Below, piece by piece: positions 54,898-63,822 of a stretch of DNA of 64,000 bases. Under the pieces are notes generated by a model. It was not told the origin of the DNA. It saw nothing but the letters and a program-made list of their open reading frames with translations, and made no database searches. The first letter of the stretch is position 1. Each line of letters begins with the position of its first letter. The stretch covers positions 1-64,000 of the forward strand of contig JAFGRD010000044.1 in the NCBI GenBank assembly GCA_016935315.1. The letters are read 5' to 3'. A program made the position numbers and the translations under genes. The stretch is from Pirellulales bacterium (GTDB lineage Bacteria > Planctomycetota > Planctomycetia > Pirellulales > Thermoguttaceae).

Positions 54898-56204
54898 TCG
54901 TGGTGACGGGCAACGTCGGCCTCCTTTCCGCAACTGCGGAGTCGTTTCGCTCGCACGGCGCACGGCAGATTGCCGGTGTGTTCTCACTTCGAATGATCGG
55001 CTTCGCGATATCCGCCGTCAGCTATCTGATTGCGGCAAGGATCTTGGGGCCTGAAAGATGGGGCGGGTTGGCTGCGGCACTTGTGTTGCCCGGCATGCTG
55101 GCGGCGTTCCTGGATCTGGGACTGCCGATCTCCAACGTCTACTACTTGAACCGGTCCCGAGATGCCGGCGTGCTGTTTCTTAACGGCGCGATCTTTCTAA
55201 CGGTCGTCTCTCTCGTGTCGGTGTGCCTCAGCGGCGCAGCAATGCTCTGGGGCGTGCAGATCAAGTACTTCGCGGCCATCCACAGCGCCGGCGTCGTGCT
55301 GGCGGCGCTGGCGACGACCTATCTCCTGCTGCTGAGGGCCTTTTTGCAGCAGTTCCTCCGAGGACTTCACTGTTACCATGTGCCGATTGCCTCCCAAATC
55401 TATCACGACGTATTTCGGTTGGGGGCGATCCTCACGTTGTTCTGTTTCCTGGAGATCACCGTTGACGCCCTCGTTCTAATCGCGTTTTCGGCGCTTCTGC
55501 TGGTAGACGTTTACCTGCTGCGATTCGTGGCGCTGAAGATCAGAATACGAAAAGCGCATCCCAGCTTCTCCCAGTTCAGAGAGAATATGAGTTACGGCCT
55601 CCGGCATTTCCTGGGGACGTCGCTGGAGGCGCTCAACACGAGAATCGACCTGTTGGTGTTGGCACTGTTCTTGGACCAGAGGACGCTGGGGATCTACGCC
55701 CTGGCGGCCGGCCTGGGCGAAATCGTTCACTTCGTTCCTTGGGCCGTCGGCTATGTTCTTCAGCCCAAGCTGACCAGGGAAGACGACCCGTTCAGACGAC
55801 AGGCAATCGTGCGGAGATGCCTGGGCGTCACCAGCGCCGTGCTGGTCACATCTTGGGTATCGTTCGCGGTGGTCGGAAGCTGGCTGGTCGTCTGGGTGTG
55901 CGGCACCCAGTACCGGGACTCTTACTTGCCTGCCGTGTTCCTCATGGGGGGGCATGTCTGGCTGGGGCTTGCCACGGTGATGAACAAGTACTTCACGGCC
56001 ACGGGCCGCCCGGAAATCTGTTCCTTGACCCGCGCGCTGAACCTCCCGATCAAGGCAGCGGCGCTCTACTTCCTTTGCCGATACTTTGGTGTGACGGGTG
56101 CCGCACTGTCCTTTGGGATCAGCAGCCTCGCGCTGTTGTTGATTACGTGTGCTGTCTACAGACGGATCGTGAGCGTGGACCTGTTGAAGTCTGGCCATTA
56201 TTGA
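54894..56204 (+). CDS. Polysaccharide flippase (MOP superfamily, Wzx-like)
   Basis: 436 residues with about twelve membrane helices (GFAISAVSYLIAARILGPER; FLDLGLPISNVYYLNRSRD; TSLEALNTRIDLLVLALF). It should move lipid-linked repeat units across the inner membrane. The ATG lies in an ATGA overlap with the FkbM gene. The last residues before the stop are KSGHY. The stop TGA (56202-56204) is part of the TATTGAC end of a palindromic repeat, so the native C-terminus may have been trimmed or replaced by its insertion. Confidence 0.88.
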   Translation: MIVVTGNVGLLSATAESFRSHGARQIAGVFSLRMIGFAISAVSYLIAARILGPERWGGLAAALVLPGMLAAFLDLGLPISNVYYLNRSRDAGVLFLNGAIFLTVVSLVSVCLSGAAMLWGVQIKYFAAIHSAGVVLAALATTYLLLLRAFLQQFLRGLHCYHVPIASQIYHDVFRLGAILTLFCFLEITVDALVLIAFSALLLVDVYLLRFVALKIRIRKAHPSFSQFRENMSYGLRHFLGTSLEALNTRIDLLVLALFLDQRTLGIYALAAGLGEIVHFVPWAVGYVLQPKLTREDDPFRRQAIVRRCLGVTSAVLVTSWVSFAVVGSWLVVWVCGTQYRDSYLPAVFLMGGHVWLGLATVMNKYFTATGRPEICSLTRALNLPIKAAALYFLCRYFGVTGAALSFGISSLALLLITCAVYRRIVSVDLLKSGHY

Positions 56205-56301
56205 CGTTTGCACCGTCAACGCGCGAGGGCGACCAACGGGAGCCCGATCTTTCCGGCCTCCCGATGGTCGGCGTTGAGCATTCGCAACGCAGATGTCAAT
56301 A
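56199..56301. repeat. Palindromic repeat, complete copy (copy 3 of 3)
   Basis: 103 bases from TATTGACGTTTGC (56199-56211) to GCAGATGTCAATA (56289-56301). The ends are inverted repeats matching at 11 of 13 positions, and the arms GCGAGGGCGACCAACGGGAG and GGCCTCCCGATGGTCGGCG are approximate inverses. The whole unit can fold as one hairpin. No gene inside. No clear target-site duplication. Confidence 0.75.
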
Positions 56302-56330
56302 GGGGCTGTCAAGCGACAAGGTGGGCCTAC

Positions 56331-57515
56331 ATGAAAGAAGAAGGACGCACAGCGGCCTTGCCTGCAGATCCCGGTGGCGCCGAAAAGAGCCCTGCGGAAG
56401 AGTGTCGCACCACGCCTTCTGGAAGGGCGATACGTCTACGTCGCAAGGTCTGCTACACGGCCACACTCATCGTGCTGCTGTTGTTCGTCGCCGAGTTTGC
56501 CTTGCGGTGCTTCGCGACGGAGCGGCCTTGGGTCAAAAACCATAACTGGATATCCGGATCGGGACACACCGTTGCCGGGCCGAAGTTCTGGCCGAGTACG
56601 ACGTATACGATCTCTACGGACGAATACACGGTCCATTTCCGGACAAACGCCCGTGGCTACCGCGCGGCCGAGGAGTCGATCGCAAGTCCGTCAGCATATC
56701 GGATAGCTTTTGTGGGCGATTCCTACACGGATGCGCTGCAAGTCGAGTACGATGACACGTTCTGCGCAGGGGTCCAGTCATACTTGCGTCGTGCGTTTGC
56801 CAGCAAGGACCTTCGGACCGAGAACTACGGGGTTTCGGGCACCGGTCTGTTCGCCTACTGGCATCGTATTCTCCATGACGTTCTGGATTCGGAGCCTCCC
56901 AACGCTCTGGTTCTGTGCATCAACCCCGGCAACGACTTCACCGATTTCTGCCCTGACGACGGATTCGCCGCCGACGGCACTCCGCTGAGAGACTACTTCA
57001 CGGCTGCGACCTTGCGCAATCATGTCAATACCTGGGCAGTCCAGCACTCGGCACTCGCCTTGTACGTCTACCGAAAGTACAAGATCTATCGTGCCAGCAA
57101 GCCCCTGCAATCCACCGAAGGAAACGGCCGGACCGAGCCGTGGTGGACCAGGGCGGAAATGGCGGAGAGTGTTCTGGGGACGCGGAAGGTTCGGAATGCC
57201 CTCTCCCTGGTGCGCGCGATCGTCGCCGAATGCCGCCAGCGCGACGTGCAGTGTGCCATTCTCATCCTGGGGAACACCTCGTATGCAACGGACGGCTCAC
57301 AAAGCCCCATCACGGAGATCTTCCGGAAAGCCGGTATCCAATGCCCGATCCTCGATGTGTGTCACCACATGGATTCGAGCGCGAAGCAGTATGCCTTCCC
57401 AATGGACGGACATCTCAACAGAGAAGGGCATCGTTTCGTCACCAGCCACGCCGCACCGTTTCTGGCAGGTAAGCTCGACTTCTCGCCGCTGTGCCCCCAA
57501 CCCCCATTCCCTTGA
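56331..57515 (+). CDS. SGNH-hydrolase-fold protein, membrane anchored
   Basis: 394 residues. A basic cytoplasmic N-terminus of about 40 residues and one membrane helix (TATLIVLLLFVAEFAL) precede an exported SGNH domain. Block I is FVGDSYTDALQV (nucleophile Ser). The C-terminal block MDGHLNREGHRFV supplies the Asp/His pair in the manner of AlgX/AlgJ-type O-acetyltransferases. It may acetylate or deacetylate the glycan outside the cytoplasm. AAGGTGG precedes the ATG, which lies 30 bases after the palindromic repeat. Confidence 0.8.
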   Translation: MKEEGRTAALPADPGGAEKSPAEECRTTPSGRAIRLRRKVCYTATLIVLLLFVAEFALRCFATERPWVKNHNWISGSGHTVAGPKFWPSTTYTISTDEYTVHFRTNARGYRAAEESIASPSAYRIAFVGDSYTDALQVEYDDTFCAGVQSYLRRAFASKDLRTENYGVSGTGLFAYWHRILHDVLDSEPPNALVLCINPGNDFTDFCPDDGFAADGTPLRDYFTAATLRNHVNTWAVQHSALALYVYRKYKIYRASKPLQSTEGNGRTEPWWTRAEMAESVLGTRKVRNALSLVRAIVAECRQRDVQCAILILGNTSYATDGSQSPITEIFRKAGIQCPILDVCHHMDSSAKQYAFPMDGHLNREGHRFVTSHAAPFLAGKLDFSPLCPQPPFP

Positions 57516-57535
57516 GAACGTGAACAGTCAGACCC

Positions 57536-58717
57536 TTGCACACACATAAGAACGTCTTCCTTCTGACGATTGACTGCCTCGGTGCGGACAAGTGCTGGCC
57601 GCGCGGGGGGGCACGGTTGCGGACGGTGCGTCGCTTGCAGCAACGGGGCGTGACCTTTCGGCAGGCCTTTTCTACCACGAGCTCGACCACGCCCAGCATC
57701 GCCAGCATCCTGACCGGACAATACCCGTTCGTTCACGGGATCCGATCGACGCGCGGGTGGTCGCTCAGTCCAGGCGTCAAGACCCTGGCAACGTATCTGA
57801 AGGAAGCAGGCTACAAGACGTCGGCATTCTCGACCGGCCCCCTGCTGCCGGAGACACGACTGGATCGCGGCTTCGACGATTACATCCATGTGGACCCCGT
57901 GCGATCGATCCGGGTCCTCAAGTGGCGACTCGAGCGATCCCGCATGCAACGCAACAGCGCGCTGCTACTGAAGTTCGTCGAGGAGCACTCGGGAAACGAG
58001 CGCCCGTGGTTCCAATGGGTTCACGTTCTCGACCTTCACAACCGTTGGCGAAAGACGCAGAGGGTCGCCGGAGGGCTTTGCGGATACGAGCACGCACTGC
58101 GTCTTCTGGATCAGACGCTTTCCCTCGTTCTGGAGAAACTGGATTTCGCCGAGACCATCGTCGTGGTATGCGCGGACCACGGGCATTTTGTCAGAGCCAT
58201 GGATCATCAGCGGATGCCGAACATTCCGTACGCCGAGGCACACGGGTTTCACATCTATGAGGTGTTGACGCACATTCCCCTGATCCTCGTCAACCAGGGG
58301 CTGCTGCCGGAAGGTGTCGTCGTGGACGATCTGGTCCAAAGCATCGACATTCTCCGCACCTTGCTGAGCATGCTGGACCTTCCGGTCAGCCAGCGGCTGC
58401 CCGGAATCGATTTGACTACCCTGCGGCAGCAGGGCGGCGAATCACCGTCGCCGCCGCGACCACGTCACATCTATCTCCGGGCCTGCGGATCCCTGCTGCA
58501 ATCGCCGGCGTACCATTTGCACGGGGTAAGAGACAGTCGCTGGAAATACTGCGAGGCCGTGCTCCCCGAACCGGGGCGTTTTCCCGAATTGTATGACCTG
58601 AACGAAGACCCCCGCGAACAACGCAATGTCTATCGGGACTGCCCCGAGGTGGCGGAAAGAATGCGCCACGCCTTGCTCGAAATGCTGACGCACGATGCGG
58701 CGGGCGAACACGCATGA
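57536..58717 (+). CDS. Sulfatase-fold protein with Thr at the nucleophile position
   Basis: 393 residues of the alkaline phosphatase superfamily. Metal ligands are visible in LLTIDCLGADK (D13) and VVCADHGHF. At the place of the sulfatase CxPSR motif the sequence is T51-T-P-S-I55, so the Cys that becomes formylglycine and the Arg are both gone. A Thr nucleophile is used by lipoteichoic acid synthase and phosphoethanolamine transferases of this superfamily, so phosphoryl-group transfer to the glycan is one reading. No signal peptide or membrane helix is visible, which argues against an exported transferase. The only usable start is TTG 57536 with a weak ribosome-binding site. Confidence 0.75.
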   Translation: MHTHKNVFLLTIDCLGADKCWPRGGARLRTVRRLQQRGVTFRQAFSTTSSTTPSIASILTGQYPFVHGIRSTRGWSLSPGVKTLATYLKEAGYKTSAFSTGPLLPETRLDRGFDDYIHVDPVRSIRVLKWRLERSRMQRNSALLLKFVEEHSGNERPWFQWVHVLDLHNRWRKTQRVAGGLCGYEHALRLLDQTLSLVLEKLDFAETIVVVCADHGHFVRAMDHQRMPNIPYAEAHGFHIYEVLTHIPLILVNQGLLPEGVVVDDLVQSIDILRTLLSMLDLPVSQRLPGIDLTTLRQQGGESPSPPRPRHIYLRACGSLLQSPAYHLHGVRDSRWKYCEAVLPEPGRFPELYDLNEDPREQRNVYRDCPEVAERMRHALLEMLTHDAAGEHA

Positions 58718-59307
58718 GACCAGGTGCACGGCTTGATTGGCGGCAATGGGTGGATATGTCCGGCATATCGTCAGTTTGTATTGTGAGCAATGACGGCAAC
58801 TTTCGCTACGATCCGACCACGGAGACCACAGATCGGATCACGGACGAACTGGAAGAGCAGTACGACGTGGTCTATATCGACCGCAAGCTGGGGCGCGGGG
58901 AGCGCGCGGCCACGCTGGCTGAACGCTATGGGCCCCATCTCAGCGCGTCGGGCATGCTCGTGTTCAAACCCGTCTATTTCGAAACCGGCTTGCCCCGGCC
59001 GAAGCATGGGGGCGGCCGACGTCGACGATTGCGGTCCTGGCATCGCCTGACGGTGCTCGTGCCGAAAGTCGCTCGGATGCTCGCGCATAAAGAGTTGCTC
59101 GGCGCAACGCAATCCATCTACGTTTTCCCGCGCAACGGCTCCTTGTTCATGTCGAACGACGCGTCGTTGCTGATCCGGCATATCCGAAGCGACGCCAAAC
59201 CGTGCGGCGGAATCATCCCGCGGGCTTGTCTTCTGCTGGGCGCTGGGCTGATTCGGTTCTGGCCCCGGCTATGGCCCTTCCGATACTCGATTGTCACCAG
59301 AAGATGA
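58714..59307 (+). CDS. Protein of unknown function in the polysaccharide locus
   Basis: 197 residues, ATGA overlaps at both ends with its neighbours. I do not recognise the family. SSVCIVSNDGNFRYD at the start and VVYIDRKLGRGERA look like a Rossmann-type nucleotide or GT-like beginning. The middle is very basic (GGGRRRRLRSWHRL), and SIYVFPRNGSLFMSND precedes a hydrophobic C-terminal stretch (ACLLLGAGLIRFWPRLWPF). A retaining-type glycosyltransferase fragment is possible but not shown. The tight coupling to the next gene suggests a shared role. Confidence 0.6.
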   Translation: MRPGARLDWRQWVDMSGISSVCIVSNDGNFRYDPTTETTDRITDELEEQYDVVYIDRKLGRGERAATLAERYGPHLSASGMLVFKPVYFETGLPRPKHGGGRRRRLRSWHRLTVLVPKVARMLAHKELLGATQSIYVFPRNGSLFMSNDASLLIRHIRSDAKPCGGIIPRACLLLGAGLIRFWPRLWPFRYSIVTRR

Positions 59308-60281
59308 GTCCGACCGAGCAGCTCTTATCCCGGCTGAATGGGCGTGGACTCGAAGCGAGCCAGGTCGTGATCTGCGCGCTCCATCCGGAGCACAAGGACA
59401 AGTGCGTGTATTATTGCTATCATGGCCCCCGAATCCGCTACATTATCTCCGCCTTCAAGGCCGACAGCCCGGCCGCCACGGCGTTCCACCGAGCGGATCA
59501 CACGGTGGGGTGCTTGCGGCGCCGCATTTCCGATCCGTCGATCACCCGGCGCATGCTTCACCCGTTCTGGTGTTTTGAGCAAGACGGACAGCTATTCGTC
59601 GTGGATTCCTATTTGAGACCGGCGCTGCGATTCGCCGTGGGGCCCGTGAGGCGTACGACGTTCGATCGTTTTGTCAGCGAGTCGTCCCGGTGGATCCTGG
59701 CGTTTCAGCGGCACACGCTGGCAAAGGACCCCGCCTGTGACGCGTACGCCGCGTTCAGCAAGCGTTTGGGGACATGGATGCGCAGACACAAGCAGCGCCT
59801 GCCCGCGGGATTCCACGAGCTCCGTCAGACGGTACTGGCTCAATGGAGGACCCTGGCGACGGGCCTGCCCCATGCAGCGCGTCACGGAGACTATGCGTTT
59901 CCGAACTACTTCTTCACCAGAGAAGGGCATCTCCACGTATTCGACTGGGAATACTCCGCCGAGGAAGATTCGGTGGCTTGCGACTTCTTTCTGAATCTGG
60001 TTGCGTACGCCATCTATTTGAAGGCAACGTCGCGATCTCTCCGAAGCTTCAGCGATCTCTTTGGGGCGGAGGGGCGTGCAAACGGCTACATGCGATCGCT
60101 GCGCCGAGCCATCCGCACTTTCGAGAACACCTATGGTATCGGTGGCGCCGAGTCCAGGCTCCTATTCGTCTACGCGTATTTCTGCCTCTTGATGAACTGC
60201 CGGACCAATCACACTGTGGCGCAGAGGCTCGATGCGATTCCGGACCTGCACAGAGTGATGCAACCCTCGGGAGAAAGGTGA
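59304..60281 (+). CDS. Kinase-fold protein (APH/choline-kinase-like)
   Basis: 325 residues. The catalytic part of the aminoglycoside phosphotransferase fold is visible: ARHGDYAFPNYFF (HGDxxxxN, catalytic Asp and Mg-binding Asn) and HVFDWEYSAEED (the metal-binding Asp in the DWE motif). The N-lobe is short and has no clear ATP-binding Lys motif. Several such proteins in glycan loci phosphorylate sugars or lipids. Here a role in adding phosphate to the polysaccharide or a precursor is inferred from position. The start overlaps the previous gene (ATGA). Confidence 0.7.
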   Translation: MSPTEQLLSRLNGRGLEASQVVICALHPEHKDKCVYYCYHGPRIRYIISAFKADSPAATAFHRADHTVGCLRRRISDPSITRRMLHPFWCFEQDGQLFVVDSYLRPALRFAVGPVRRTTFDRFVSESSRWILAFQRHTLAKDPACDAYAAFSKRLGTWMRRHKQRLPAGFHELRQTVLAQWRTLATGLPHAARHGDYAFPNYFFTREGHLHVFDWEYSAEEDSVACDFFLNLVAYAIYLKATSRSLRSFSDLFGAEGRANGYMRSLRRAIRTFENTYGIGGAESRLLFVYAYFCLLMNCRTNHTVAQRLDAIPDLHRVMQPSGER

Positions 60282-61463
60282 ATGCACGTCTGTTTCGTGA
60301 CGCATGAGTACCCACAGCCGGACGCCAATCACGGCGGGGTCGGCGTCGCCGTGCAGACGCTCGGCCGTTTGCTGGTGAAAGCGGGCCACCGGGTGTCCGT
60401 GGTCGGGACCTGGCGGGAGCACCATGACGCGATCGAACGGGACGAAGGGGTCGTGGTGCATCGAGTACGAGGATCTCGTCTACCCGCGGCCAGGTGTCTC
60501 CCGAATTCGATCCGGATCAATCGGACGCTTGCCGAGATTGACCGCCACACGCCGATCGACGTGATCGAGGCACCCGACACGGGTCTGGCGTTCCTCAGCG
60601 CCCGGGTCAAAGCCCCGCGGGTGATGCGGATGCACGGAGGACACTTGTTCCACCGGCACGAGTTGCTGGAGAAGCCGGCACTGTGGCGCACTTTTCAGGA
60701 GAGGCGCTCTTCCGGCAAGGCAGACTACCACGTGTCAGTGGGTCGATACGTCGGCGAAGTGACGGCGAGGCTGTTGCGGCTTGAGCACGACAAAGTGACC
60801 GTCATTCACAACCTGGTGGACGATGCCGAGTTCCATCTGCCGGATAGCCCGCATCGGCCGGATCCCTGCCAACTGCTGACGATCGGCTCGGTCTGCAGGC
60901 TCAAGGGGCTTCGCGAACTGGTGCTGGCGACTCTGGAAGTCATCGGGGACTTTCCTTCCGCGGTGTTGACGATCGCGGGTCGCGACGTGCGCGAGGCGAA
61001 GACAGGAGTAACCTACCGGGAAGCAGAACTCCTCCCCTTGATCCCGCCGGGTGCCCAGCAACACTTTCGGTTCCTGGGGGCCATCGGGCACTCGGAGATC
61101 CCGGACCTGCTGACCCAAAGCGGCATCTGTATCTTCCCCTCCCACACGGAAGCCATGCCGGTGGCGTGGCTGGAAACGCTGGCCATGGGAAGACCGCTGA
61201 TCGGGGCCGACATCGGGCCTGGAAGGGAGTTGATTCGGGACGGTTTCAACGGGCTACTCTGCAAACCCTATGATCGGAAAGACATCGCCGAGAAGATCAA
61301 GTCGCTACTTGGCTCGGAGTCCCTGCGCGAGCGTCTGGCCGCCAATGCCAGAAGGGACTTCCGCGAGAGATTCTCGACCGAGAAGCTTCTGGATGAGAAT
61401 ATCCGTTTTTTCGAGCACTGCATCGAGGACCATGCCAAAAGGCAAAATGGGGCTTCCTGTTGA
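60282..61463 (+). CDS. GT4 family glycosyltransferase (first of three)
   Basis: 393 residues of the GT-B fold. CFVTHEYPQPDANHGGVGVA is the acceptor-side N-terminus, LTIGSVCRLKGLRELV the start of the nucleotide-sugar domain, and FPSHTEAMPVAWLETLAMGRP the E-x7-E motif that binds the donor sugar. It is a retaining cytoplasmic transferase acting on the lipid-linked glycan. It starts immediately after the stop of the kinase-fold gene. Confidence 0.92.
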   Translation: MHVCFVTHEYPQPDANHGGVGVAVQTLGRLLVKAGHRVSVVGTWREHHDAIERDEGVVVHRVRGSRLPAARCLPNSIRINRTLAEIDRHTPIDVIEAPDTGLAFLSARVKAPRVMRMHGGHLFHRHELLEKPALWRTFQERRSSGKADYHVSVGRYVGEVTARLLRLEHDKVTVIHNLVDDAEFHLPDSPHRPDPCQLLTIGSVCRLKGLRELVLATLEVIGDFPSAVLTIAGRDVREAKTGVTYREAELLPLIPPGAQQHFRFLGAIGHSEIPDLLTQSGICIFPSHTEAMPVAWLETLAMGRPLIGADIGPGRELIRDGFNGLLCKPYDRKDIAEKIKSLLGSESLRERLAANARRDFRERFSTEKLLDENIRFFEHCIEDHAKRQNGASC

Positions 61464-61565
61464 ATCGGGTTGGGTGCTTCTGCGAATCCTTCGGAGCCTT
61501 GCCGCCGCCTCTCGAACCGTGGTGGCCGAGTTGAAGACTCTCCGGATCGCGCAAGCCGATCGAGA

Positions 61566-62741
61566 ATGATGAAGCTGGCCGTGTTCTCTCATAAGCCCTG
61601 CTGGCGATCGGACGTTTCGCCGTCCGGCTATGCGACCGACGGCGGCTTTCCGATGCAAATGAGCGCACTGTCGGAGCTGTTCGACGCCACCGTGCTCGTC
61701 GTTCCGTGTATCCGAGGCGCCCCACGCCCCAACGGAACGCCGTTGGTGGGGCAAAACCTTACCGTGGCACCGCTGAGCCACCCGCCGGGCGTCCGGCTGC
61801 GCCGCAAGATGTTCTTTCCGCTGTGGACGCTGCGCAATGCACGAACGCTGCTGCGCGAGAGCGGGCGCTCGGACGCGGTTCACACACCGATCCCCGGCGA
61901 TATCGGGACCGTCGGCATCATCCTGGCGTGGCTGTTCGCCCGACCGCTCTTCGTGCGATACTGCAACAATTGGTCCGTTCAGAGGACCGTGGCCGAGCGA
62001 TGCTGGCATTGGTTCATGGAGAAGCGGGCGGGCGGAAGGAACGTGATGCTGGCGACCGGTGGAGGCGCCGAGCCTCCGTCGGCACGGAACCCCGAAGTGC
62101 GATGGATCTTCTCCTCCAGCCTGACCATGCGCCAACTCGATCAATGCGCCGCGGTGCGGCAGCCTGTAATGAACGGTCGCCATCGACTGATCACTGTAGG
62201 GCGGCAGGAGTCGGGCAAGGGCACGGATACGGTCCTCCGAAGTCTGGCCCTGTTGCGTAAGAAGCTGCCCGGCGCTACGCTCGATGTGGTCGGCGACGGC
62301 ACGGCCCTGCCCGAGCTGCGACGGCTTGCCGATTCGCTGGGCATCTCCGGCCGCGCACGGTTTCACGGCGCCGTCGCTCACGCCGAGGTGCTGCGGCTTC
62401 TGCAACGCGCCGACCTGTTCTGCTTTCCCACGGCCTCGGAGGGGTTTCCCAAGGCCGTCCTCGAGGCATTGGCCTGCGGGTTGCCGGTGGTTACGACCCG
62501 GGTGTCGGTTCTGCCGCAACTCGTTGGGAATCGTTGCGGCCTGCTGATCGACGAGGCCACGCCCTTCGCGATGGCCGAAGGCATCCAGCGCTGCCTTGCG
62601 GACGGGAGATTCTACGCTCGGATGTCGAAAGCGGCAGTGGCAACGGCCAGGCGCTATTCGTTGGAGAAGTGGCGAGATGCGATCGGCAGACAGTTGGAGA
62701 CGGCGTGGGGCGAGCTGAGAACGCATGGTCGACCTCGCTAA
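61566..62741 (+). CDS. GT4 family glycosyltransferase (second of three)
   Basis: 391 residues. The N-terminal acceptor domain is diverged (FSHKPCWRSDVSPSGYATDG). The C-terminal domain is typical: LITVGRQESGKGTDTVLRSL, LDVVGDGTALPELRRLA and the donor motif FPTASEGFPKAVLEALACGL. Donor and acceptor sugars cannot be read. A gap of 102 bases separates it from the first GT4 gene. Its end overlaps the third by 17 bases. ATG 61569 is an equally good start. Confidence 0.92.
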   Translation: MMKLAVFSHKPCWRSDVSPSGYATDGGFPMQMSALSELFDATVLVVPCIRGAPRPNGTPLVGQNLTVAPLSHPPGVRLRRKMFFPLWTLRNARTLLRESGRSDAVHTPIPGDIGTVGIILAWLFARPLFVRYCNNWSVQRTVAERCWHWFMEKRAGGRNVMLATGGGAEPPSARNPEVRWIFSSSLTMRQLDQCAAVRQPVMNGRHRLITVGRQESGKGTDTVLRSLALLRKKLPGATLDVVGDGTALPELRRLADSLGISGRARFHGAVAHAEVLRLLQRADLFCFPTASEGFPKAVLEALACGLPVVTTRVSVLPQLVGNRCGLLIDEATPFAMAEGIQRCLADGRFYARMSKAAVATARRYSLEKWRDAIGRQLETAWGELRTHGRPR

Positions 62742-63822
62742 GCTCAAGGTGACGTTCCTCGCTGGCTGCCTGAGCCAAGGGGGAGCGGAGCGACAGCTGT
62801 TCTATATCCTCCGGTCACTTCGGACGCTCGGCGCGAGGCCCTCGCTGCTGAGCCTGACCAGAGGCGAGTATTGGGAGACGAAGTTGCACGCGTTGGGAGT
62901 TCCCGTAACCTGGGTGGGCCAGCGAGGTTCTCGCCTGCTGCGTCTGAGGCGGATCGCGGCGACCCTGCGCGAGCAGAAGCCAGACGTCATCCAGAGTCAG
63001 CACTTCTTCACCAACCTATACGCGGTGGCCTCGGCGCGGGCACTGGGGATTCGTGAAATCGGGGCCATCCGCAACGATCTGCGCAGCGAGGTTCGTGCCA
63101 ATGGGTGCCTGCTCGGTCGCCTGAGCGCATTGGCGCCACGCGTTTTGGCTGCAAACTCCAGGCAGGGAATCCGGAACGCTCTTCGGCTTGGGGTCGCGGC
63201 CTCACACCTGACGTACCTGCCGAACTCCATCGACACGGACGCATTCGTGCCCTCGGCCCGCGCCGCACGACTTGGCGAACAGGTTCGGATCTTGGGTGTG
63301 GGGCGCTTGGTCCGCCAGAAGCGATTTGACGTCTTTCTCGATGCGGTCGCCGGCCTGAGCGACGAGTCGGGAGTGCCGGTGCAGGCCACCATCGTGGGCG
63401 ACGGCCCGGATCGTGATGATCTCAAGCGACGAGCTGCCCGAATCGGACGGGCGGCGGGCGCGATTCGCTTCATGGGCGCCATGTCCGACATGGCAACGGT
63501 CTATCACGAGGCAGACGTTCTGCTGCTTACGTCCGACTGGGAGGGGACTCCCAACGTCGTGTTGGAGGCCATGGCATGCGGTGTGCCGGTGGTGGCCACC
63601 CGCGTCGGAGGGCTGCCGGAGATCGTCCAGGACGGGAAGACGGGCTACCTGGTCGAGCCGGGAGACGTCGGGGCGTTGGTCGACCGCTTGGCCCGGCTTC
63701 GCGAATCCGCCGTGCAGCGGGAGTCTTTCGGCATCTGTGGACGAGAGTACGTCCTGGCCAATCACGGCCTGGGCCAATTGCCGCGTTTTCTTCAGGGAGT
63801 TTACGAGGCAGCACTGGCATGA
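62725..63822 (+). CDS. GT4 family glycosyltransferase (third of three)
   Basis: 365 residues. FLAGCLSQGGAERQLFYILR is the classic GT4 GGAE acceptor loop. LGVGRLVRQKRFDVFLDAV and ATIVGDGPDRDDLKRRA form the nucleotide region, and TSDWEGTPNVVLEAMACGVP is the donor E-x7-E motif. It acts in the cytoplasm on the lipid-linked intermediate. It overlaps the preceding GT4 gene by 17 bases and the following membrane protein by four. Confidence 0.94.
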   Translation: MVDLAKLKVTFLAGCLSQGGAERQLFYILRSLRTLGARPSLLSLTRGEYWETKLHALGVPVTWVGQRGSRLLRLRRIAATLREQKPDVIQSQHFFTNLYAVASARALGIREIGAIRNDLRSEVRANGCLLGRLSALAPRVLAANSRQGIRNALRLGVAASHLTYLPNSIDTDAFVPSARAARLGEQVRILGVGRLVRQKRFDVFLDAVAGLSDESGVPVQATIVGDGPDRDDLKRRAARIGRAAGAIRFMGAMSDMATVYHEADVLLLTSDWEGTPNVVLEAMACGVPVVATRVGGLPEIVQDGKTGYLVEPGDVGALVDRLARLRESAVQRESFGICGREYVLANHGLGQLPRFLQGVYEAALA

